Of a stretch of DNA of 10,706 bases, positions 5,711-10,706 are shown one piece after another. The translations under genes and the position numbers were made by a program. Where the stretch lies: NCBI GenBank assembly GCA_050050615.1, contig JASFTV010000098.1, forward strand, positions 1 to 10,706, read 5' to 3'. A model generated the notes under the pieces. That model did not search any database, had not been told where the DNA came from, and saw only the letters and a program-made list of their open reading frames with translations. Every line of letters begins with the position of its first letter. Within the stretch, counting starts at the first letter, position 1. The DNA comes from JASFTV01 sp050050615 (GTDB taxonomy: Bacteria; Desulfobacterota; DSM-4660; Desulfatiglandales; HGW-15).

Positions 5711-7927
5711 CTAACCCACAATGGGATCCATCTTCAGGGCGGGGTGGTCCTTTTCCTGGAGAAAGGGAAGAATCTCCTCCTCGGTGATTCCCACGGTCTC
5801 ATCCGCTATGCGGTCAATGAGATCAGCGACGCCCATTTCTTCTCCCCGCCTGAGCAACCGTTCTTTGATCTCCTCCTTCAGGGACTTGGGCATCCAGACC
5901 ATCCGAAGAAGACCCCCGTCGCCAACGATAAACTTCCGTTGGGTAATATTGTATTTGGAATGACCCACAAAGCCTGGGGAGGATTGCCCACCGCCCATGA
6001 CTCCAGCAAGGGTGGTGAACTTCATCCCGCAGGGCGTCTCTCCCGTGTAGTCCCGGTGAACCGTCATCACCCCGTTACAGGAAGGCAACACGGCGGCAAT
6101 ACATTCACAACAACCGCAGGTCGTCATCGGGTCATTCACAAGGCTGTAGAAGTTGTAATGATCAATGTTCTGGCGCGAAGCCTTGTAGACAAATTCGTTG
6201 ACCCCTTTCCATTGCCCCAGCTTGGGATCGAGGCACTCGCCTTTTTCCACAGGCTGGTTAGGGCCTGTCGGGTTGATCTCATAGGAGGCCTTGCAGTCCA
6301 TCCAGTTATAGGCGCCGCACAAACCGGTCCTCTCAGGACTGATCATGCAGACATGGCTCGGGGCAAAGGACTGGCAGAGCGTGCAGGAATAGTAAGTCTC
6401 CACACCCTCATCCGTCATCTTCTCGACACGATCATCTCTCGTCCCGTACTCATTCCTCGCCCTTTTGGTCAGCTCATCCACCTTTTTTTTGTCGGTATAG
6501 AGAGTCACCTTAACCTTATCCAGGATGCTTCCAAAATCCTGGTGCAATTTGGCATGCAGAATGGTGCCGATATGCTTGAGGGTGAAGCCCTTCTCAATGG
6601 CCTGATCCCCCACCCTGATCCACGCAATGTCGCGCTGTCCGATGTGCATGATGCCCTGGGCATAGTTGATGAGGTGGTGAATCTGCCTTTCCAGGATGGG
6701 TTCAAAATCGGTCTGCATCTGCCGGCCCGCGACCTGGACATAGATGCCGAGGGGCACACGATCGCCTTTCTTGATATCCTTCACATCCGGGCCCACCAGC
6801 TCGACTTCGCCGTCCTCGATCTCGTTCATCTCCGCCATCTTGCAGAGCTCCGTGCACTGGGTCTTGCCGCCACCCGTCTCTAGGAACAGATCATCCTTGC
6901 GGATCCGCTCACCCTCGAAAGCAGGCCCGTAAGAAAGGGGGATATCCACTTTGGCTATCGTAACCTTGAGGCCTCGAATCTCGATGGACTTGGACGGCAT
7001 TTCGTCATGCTCCACATTGGCTACCACGTGCTCATAGGTACAGACACCTGTGGGCAGGACCTCCGGGATATCCGTATCCGCAATGGTCGGGAAGCCCCAG
7101 TTGATGGCGCCGGCCGCGTTGGCCGCCCATTCCGCGTTGACGTCACCCAGGGCATTCACAAAGGCGAAGATACGGTCCTTCTGGTACTTGAGCTGTTTCT
7201 TGTAATCACCCGGCTGGATGCCACCGAACGCCATGCCAGCCCGGTTGGCAAAGCCAAGAGCGAAGACCGCTGCCGAGATTTCCGGGCCAAAGGGCACCAG
7301 CCTGGTGTTCCAGCCGATCTGCACCTTCTCTTCTAACAACTGCTCGGCAAAGGTGGTCCCGTTCTGATTGGCTGCCATGAAGACATAGATGGTCTTCAGC
7401 TGATATTCCTCAGCCATCTTTTTGGCTGTTGCTGAATCCGGTGCCGCACCAACGATCGCGGCAAAGCCTGGCGCGGTGCCGTCCACGAACTCTACCCCAC
7501 GCTTTCTCATAATGGCGTCATCTGCTGCGCCCAACCAGAGCTTACCGTTATCGACATCCGGATCTTCCGCTTCAGGCTGGTAGAAATCGGGGTCCTCCAC
7601 GTATCGAATCGCCTCCACGATCTCTTCAGCAAAAAGCGCTGCCATGCCCGCATCCAATAGCGGTCCCAGGTAGGGGAGATGGCTGTCTTTTTTAATGTGA
7701 GGGGGTAAGAGCTTCCGGGCGAAGTCAAGGGGCTTTCTGGCCGAGTCCAGATCCGTGACCTTGAGGCCCGTCAGAGAGTAAATGATGGGTAGAAAGTATG
7801 CTGTGTTCGGAAATTCAAGTTTCTGGCTACCGCCGTACGTTTCCAGGGCTCTCTTGTAGTTTCCTTCTGCCTTTGAAACGATGTTATACGCGCCCTGTAT
7901 GGCTGCAAATGCAACTAATTTTGACAT
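5711..7927 (-). CDS. acsB: Acetyl-CoA synthase (CODH/ACS alpha subunit)
   Basis: Condenses a methyl group from the corrinoid protein, CO from the carbon monoxide dehydrogenase subunit and coenzyme A into acetyl-CoA at the nickel-iron-sulfur A-cluster. The 738 residues match the bacterial family (about 730). The [4Fe-4S] ligands are C515, C518, C527 and C537 (SCTLC, HVC, GLCG), and the distal-nickel CGC site is C604-G605-C606. All are offset by exactly nine from the Moorella numbering. The N-terminal start MSKLVAFAAIQGAYN is typical of the CODH-contacting domain that carries the CO tunnel, so this is the bacterial rather than the truncated archaeal form. An additional cysteine, C607, follows the CGC motif. 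GGGAGG about 10 nt upstream supports the ATG. The gene lies 54 bp after acsA and is followed by the hairpin-bearing gap before acsC. Confidence 0.97.
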   Translation of the reverse strand: MSKLVAFAAIQGAYNIVSKAEGNYKRALETYGGSQKLEFPNTAYFLPIIYSLTGLKVTDLDSARKPLDFARKLLPPHIKKDSHLPYLGPLLDAGMAALFAEEIVEAIRYVEDPDFYQPEAEDPDVDNGKLWLGAADDAIMRKRGVEFVDGTAPGFAAIVGAAPDSATAKKMAEEYQLKTIYVFMAANQNGTTFAEQLLEEKVQIGWNTRLVPFGPEISAAVFALGFANRAGMAFGGIQPGDYKKQLKYQKDRIFAFVNALGDVNAEWAANAAGAINWGFPTIADTDIPEVLPTGVCTYEHVVANVEHDEMPSKSIEIRGLKVTIAKVDIPLSYGPAFEGERIRKDDLFLETGGGKTQCTELCKMAEMNEIEDGEVELVGPDVKDIKKGDRVPLGIYVQVAGRQMQTDFEPILERQIHHLINYAQGIMHIGQRDIAWIRVGDQAIEKGFTLKHIGTILHAKLHQDFGSILDKVKVTLYTDKKKVDELTKRARNEYGTRDDRVEKMTDEGVETYYSCTLCQSFAPSHVCMISPERTGLCGAYNWMDCKASYEINPTGPNQPVEKGECLDPKLGQWKGVNEFVYKASRQNIDHYNFYSLVNDPMTTCGCCECIAAVLPSCNGVMTVHRDYTGETPCGMKFTTLAGVMGGGQSSPGFVGHSKYNITQRKFIVGDGGLLRMVWMPKSLKEEIKERLLRRGEEMGVADLIDRIADETVGITEEEILPFLQEKDHPALKMDPIVG

Positions 7928-7981
7928 AACCTATGTCCTCCCTTCATAAGAGGTGGATTTCGCTAGATGCTTAATCGTCCA

Positions 7982-10030
7982 TCACGCCGCTTCCAGTTTC
8001 TGCCGGTCGGCCATATCCATGAGAACTCTCTCGCGAGCCTTATCAATGCCCAGAGCCTTCCGCTTCTTGTCAATATGGGCGATCATCTTGTGGGCATGCG
8101 CGATGGGGTCAGGTTCCATATCCCACATACCGCCGTAGATGCCTTCCAGTTTCTTGTACAGGTAATCCTCGAAGACAGGAGCGCCGCTGACAGGCAGGGT
8201 CACCCCAAAGATTGTGTAAACGCCTGAAGCCACAAAATACTGTCCAATACTGATCGCTTTTTCACTCATCCATTCAGGCGCTGAACCGGCAGCCGGAAGA
8301 TCGCTGATATCGTTTCCCAGGCCGCCCGCCTTGACCACCTCGGTGGCTGCCATAAGGATCCGGCTGTTATCCACGCAGGAGCCCATATGCAGGACCGGCG
8401 GGATACCCACGGTCTCACACACCTCAGCCAGACCAGGCCCACAGTAGACCTTGGCGGATTCAGGGGTCAAGAGCCCCGCTTTTCCGCAGGTAATGGCGTT
8501 ACATCCCGTAGTCAGGACGATCACATCGTGCTTGATCAATTCCTTGACAATGGTGAGATGCCCGTCATCGTGGGCCGTGCGGGCATTGTTACACCCAACC
8601 ACGCCGCCCACGCCTCTAATACGGCCGTTGATGATGTTGTCGTTCAGAGGGACGTAGGATCCGCGGAAGGTGCCGCCCAGGTGATAATTGATCGCCTCGT
8701 AACTGAACCCGGCGATCAAATCATGGGCGTTATTGGGGATCATGACCTCCTTTTCCCGGTTCGGGAAATTCTCGATGGCCGTCCGGACGATATGCTTGGC
8801 ATCCTCGAAAGCGGTGTGCTCGTCAAATTCGATGTGAATCGTATCGCCGGAAGCGATCCTTGCCCTCGGATTGGTGGTGATGATCTTGGTATGGAAACAC
8901 TGGGCCACGTTCGCCAAGTTCTCCATGATGCACTGCACATCCACGACCATCGCATCCACGGCACCCGTCACAATCGCCAGTTCCTGCTGCAGATAGTTCC
9001 CGGCCAAAGGGACGCCGTGTCGTATCAGGATCTCATTGGCCGTGCAGCAGATGCCGCCGAGCTGAATTCCCTTGGCCCCCTTCTCTTTGGCCAGTTCCAG
9101 CATCTCCGGGAGTTCCGCCGCCTGGACGATCATCTCGCTCAAAAGCGGCTCATGGCCATGGATGATGATGTTCACGTGGTCATCCTTGAGAACGCCGAGG
9201 TTGGCGGAGCTCTTCAAGGGGTAGGGGCAACCGAAAAGCACATCCTGGAGGTCCGTAGCAATCATGGAACCGCCCCAGCCATCCGCAAGGGCGGCCCGGG
9301 TGCACTGCTCAACCATGTTTTCATAATGCTGATCCACACCCATATGGGTCCGGTGCATGATCTCCACAATCTCCCGATCGATTCCCCTCGGGACAAGGCC
9401 CTGTTTCTTCCAGAGCTCATAACGCAGGGCGGGCGCCCTCTTTACGGTGCAGACCTCGCCGGTCTGTTGGCCCCATTGGGCCAACGCCTTTTCGCCCACT
9501 TCCACCGCGATCTCATCCATATCGCGCTGAAGAACGTCTCCGTCATCCCCTTCCACGGTGATATCCACCCCAAAATCAGGGGCGATCTCAAGGAGCTTCT
9601 TGGTATCCTTGATCCTGTAGTCCTCTGTCTCCTTTCTCGCAGCAGCCAGAAATGTTTCAGCCACACCTCTCCCATGATCAGAGTGGGCTGCTGCCCCTGC
9701 CGCGATCATCCTGGCAAAGTTCCGTGATGCGATGGTCTCCGCCGTCGCCCCGCACAAGCCCTTGCGGGTATCCTCGCCCTCGATACCGCTCTTGGGTAGC
9801 GGAAGCCGGCAGGGCCCCTGGGCGCAATTTTTGCAACACGTCCCTTGAACCCCGATGTTGCAGGCTTTCATGGTCTCAGCCCGATCGAAGATGGTCTCTA
9901 CCTCCATCTCCTTGGCCCTCTTGATCATCGTCACAGTGGCCGGATCGACTGACAAATCCTCAGGCCTTACAGCCTTCTTCACTTTCTCCTTGGCTGGGGC
10001 TCCCTTCGCTTTGACTTCTTCTGTCGTCAT
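7982..10030 (-). CDS. acsA: Carbon monoxide dehydrogenase catalytic subunit (CODH/ACS beta)
   Basis: Ni-Fe-S enzyme (682 residues) interconverting CO2 and CO at the C-cluster and passing CO to AcsB; also named cooS. The N-terminal cysteine cluster gives the D-cluster ligands (C57, C65) and the B-cluster ligands (C66, C69, C74, C93), in CNIGVQGTCCKNCAQGPC and LCG. Probable C-cluster ligands, by motif, are a His of HGHEP (291/293), C329 in GGICCT, C367 in DVQCIMEN, C480 in VVGCNN, C510 in TTGCNA and C552 in GSCVDNSR. All required sites are thus present. About 20 Lys/Ala-rich residues extend the N-terminus. AGGAGGAGG precedes the ATG. Position directly upstream of acsB and overall length mark it as the ACS-associated type rather than an energy-conserving stand-alone CooS. 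The upstream Ala/Lys/Glu-rich gene ends 42 bp away, with no terminator between. Confidence 0.97.
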   Translation of the reverse strand: MTTEEVKAKGAPAKEKVKKAVRPEDLSVDPATVTMIKRAKEMEVETIFDRAETMKACNIGVQGTCCKNCAQGPCRLPLPKSGIEGEDTRKGLCGATAETIASRNFARMIAAGAAAHSDHGRGVAETFLAAARKETEDYRIKDTKKLLEIAPDFGVDITVEGDDGDVLQRDMDEIAVEVGEKALAQWGQQTGEVCTVKRAPALRYELWKKQGLVPRGIDREIVEIMHRTHMGVDQHYENMVEQCTRAALADGWGGSMIATDLQDVLFGCPYPLKSSANLGVLKDDHVNIIIHGHEPLLSEMIVQAAELPEMLELAKEKGAKGIQLGGICCTANEILIRHGVPLAGNYLQQELAIVTGAVDAMVVDVQCIMENLANVAQCFHTKIITTNPRARIASGDTIHIEFDEHTAFEDAKHIVRTAIENFPNREKEVMIPNNAHDLIAGFSYEAINYHLGGTFRGSYVPLNDNIINGRIRGVGGVVGCNNARTAHDDGHLTIVKELIKHDVIVLTTGCNAITCGKAGLLTPESAKVYCGPGLAEVCETVGIPPVLHMGSCVDNSRILMAATEVVKAGGLGNDISDLPAAGSAPEWMSEKAISIGQYFVASGVYTIFGVTLPVSGAPVFEDYLYKKLEGIYGGMWDMEPDPIAHAHKMIAHIDKKRKALGIDKARERVLMDMADRQKLEAA

Positions 10031-10072
10031 TATGAGGTTCCTCCTCCTGCTATATTTTGTCTTGCCATGTCC

Positions 10073-10706
10073 CTAGATACGCCTATGGATGCGATCTAGA
10101 TTCTGGGATAACCTATCCACGAGACCAAGCTGTTCGGCTGCCGGCTTTTTCCCCTTCTTCTCAACTTCGCTTACTTTCCTCTCGGCCTCAAGCTTTTCTC
10201 TTTGTTCCACCCGCTTCTGTCTCAGGGCCTGGAGTTCCTCTGCTTCCTTTACTTTTGCCTCCGTCTTCATTCTGGCCGCTTCCTCGGCCTCAGCCTTCGC
10301 TTTCGCCTCGGCCTCTGCTTTCGCTTTCGCCTCGGCCTCTGCTTTCGCTTCCGCCTCAGCCTCTGCTTTCGCTTTCGCCTCGGCCTCCGCTTTCGCTTTC
10401 GCCTCGGCCTTCACCTTCTCCTCAGCCTCCGCTTTGGCTCTCGCCTCTTCTTCCTTGGCCTTCGCTTTCGCCTTCGCCTCAGCCTCCTCCGCTTTAGGCT
10501 TTAATTCCCTAACCTTTTCTTCCGCTTTGGGAGGCGCTTTAGGCTTTTCCTCCTTTTTGGCGGGGGGTTTCACCTCTTTCTCTTTCGGCTTGGCCTTGGG
10601 CGGGGCGGCCGCTTCAGCAACGGTAAGTTCTGGCTCAGGCGATAAGGCGATCAGATCAGTCTCCTTGAGTTCCAATTTCTTGGATATCTCCGAAACCGCC
10701 GTTGCC
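10073..10706 (-). CDS. Ala/Lys/Glu-rich coiled-coil protein, 5' end outside window
   Basis: I do not recognise this protein. The frame is open to the window edge, and about 210 residues are visible. A TTG at 10675 could start it, but in-frame codons reading ATAVSEISKKLELKETDL run on upstream and look like real protein, so the gene is treated as partial. A Pro/Lys/Glu-rich stretch comes first, then a long Ala-Lys-Glu segment built on AEAEAKAK octads, strongly helical and probably coiled coil. A basic tail follows, ending in LVDRLSQNLDRIHRRI. No cysteine, signal peptide or membrane segment is visible. The pre-repeat helix faintly resembles the small helical IF-2 N-terminal module, but no GTPase domain follows. 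It ends 42 bp before acsA with no terminator between, so co-transcription is likely. A scaffold or nucleic-acid-binding role is conceivable but unsupported. Confidence 0.7.
   Translation of the reverse strand, partial: ATAVSEISKKLELKETDLIALSPEPELTVAEAAAPPKAKPKEKEVKPPAKKEEKPKAPPKAEEKVRELKPKAEEAEAKAKAKAKEEEARAKAEAEEKVKAEAKAKAEAEAKAKAEAEAEAKAEAEAKAKAEAEAKAKAEAEEAARMKTEAKVKEAEELQALRQKRVEQREKLEAERKVSEVEKKGKKPAAEQLGLVDRLSQNLDRIHRRI
10281..10400. repeat. 24-bp tandem repeat, five copies, coding
   Basis: Five consecutive 24-bp units (10281-10304, 10305-10328, 10329-10352, 10353-10376, 10377-10400) share the plus-strand form GCCTCGGCCTCTGCTTTCGC followed by TTTC, with one to a few changes each. A degenerate sixth unit follows. 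The unit length is a multiple of three, so copy-number change keeps the frame. On the minus strand each unit encodes one Ala-Glu-Ala-Glu-Ala-Lys-Ala-Lys octad of the protein upstream of acsA. Confidence 0.85.

Noticed and set aside
5744..6883. A 379-codon open frame on the plus strand
   Set aside because: It is antisense to the A-cluster half of acsB and has no motif or ribosome binding site. It is a shadow of a conserved gene.
8387..9727. A 446-codon open frame on the plus strand
   Set aside because: It lies wholly antisense to acsA, whose cluster ligands and family motifs are unmistakable. The His/Asp/Gly-rich product has no recognisable domain and is a codon-bias shadow.
10281..10424. Possible CRISPR-like periodic array
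   Set aside because: The 24-bp units abut with no spacers and encode a regular peptide octad in frame, so this is a coding tandem repeat.
10057..10497. Plus-strand frame encoding a Pro/Ser/Leu-rich repeat protein
   Set aside because: It is the complement of the 24-bp coding tandem repeat. The minus-strand reading gives the coherent Ala/Lys/Glu coiled coil in operon order with acsA.
10073..10675. TTG at 10675 as the true start of the Ala/Lys/Glu-rich gene
   Set aside because: The frame stays open to the window edge with protein-like sequence upstream, and the nearest GGAG is about 12 nt from the TTG. A partial gene is more likely, though the TTG cannot be excluded.

Overview
The window carries a Wood-Ljungdahl (reductive acetyl-CoA) core operon on the minus strand and, beyond its terminator, two nucleotide second-messenger enzymes. 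Bacterial-type CODH and ACS subunits, clear sigma70-like promoters, AGGAGG-type ribosome binding sites and dispersed GTCATYGCG-type palindromes suggest an anaerobic bacterium. A member of Desulfobacterota or a neighbouring phylum is my best guess, but no marker gene fixes the taxonomy.

Layout from right to left, following minus-strand transcription. (1) 10073-10706: the C-terminal part of an Ala/Lys/Glu-rich, probably coiled-coil protein whose reading frame runs off the window edge. (2) 7982-10030: acsA/cooS, the Ni-Fe-S carbon monoxide dehydrogenase. (3) 5711-7927: acsB, acetyl-CoA synthase with a complete A-cluster. (4) A 238-bp gap holding two hairpins, one a mobile-type palindromic repeat. 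(5) 4126-5472: acsC, the large subunit of the corrinoid iron-sulfur protein. (6) 3221-4105: acsE, the methyltetrahydrofolate:corrinoid protein methyltransferase. (7) A strong intrinsic terminator at 3097-3138 closes the operon. AcsE moves the methyl group from methyl-H4folate to the cobalamin of the corrinoid protein, AcsA reduces CO2 to CO (or the reverse), and AcsB joins methyl, CO and CoA. The small corrinoid-protein subunit AcsD is absent from the visible cluster.

The left third holds an independent unit. A plus-strand gene (343-2016) encodes an FHA-GAF-class III nucleotidyl cyclase with its own promoter at 259-287. It converges on, and overlaps by 19 bp, a minus-strand gene for a small stand-alone GGDEF diguanylate cyclase (1998-2573). 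The latter has a good promoter at 2719-2748 and a leader that may contain a translated upstream ORF. The cyclase has the Asp-to-Thr change typical of class IIIb enzymes, a subgroup known for bicarbonate/CO2 stimulation, which is notable near a CO2-fixing operon. The 647-bp region 2574-3220 is gene-poor and repeat-rich: an inverted repeat, a MITE-like element with 11-bp terminal inverted repeats, and AT-rich GATTGAGGAATT-like repeats also seen in the first 342 bp.

I found no rRNA, tRNA, CRISPR array, integrase or transposase gene. The strongest candidates for something new are the possible CO2-linked cyclase next to the CODH/ACS operon, the Ala/Lys/Glu-rich protein directly upstream of acsA, and the leader of the diguanylate cyclase gene.
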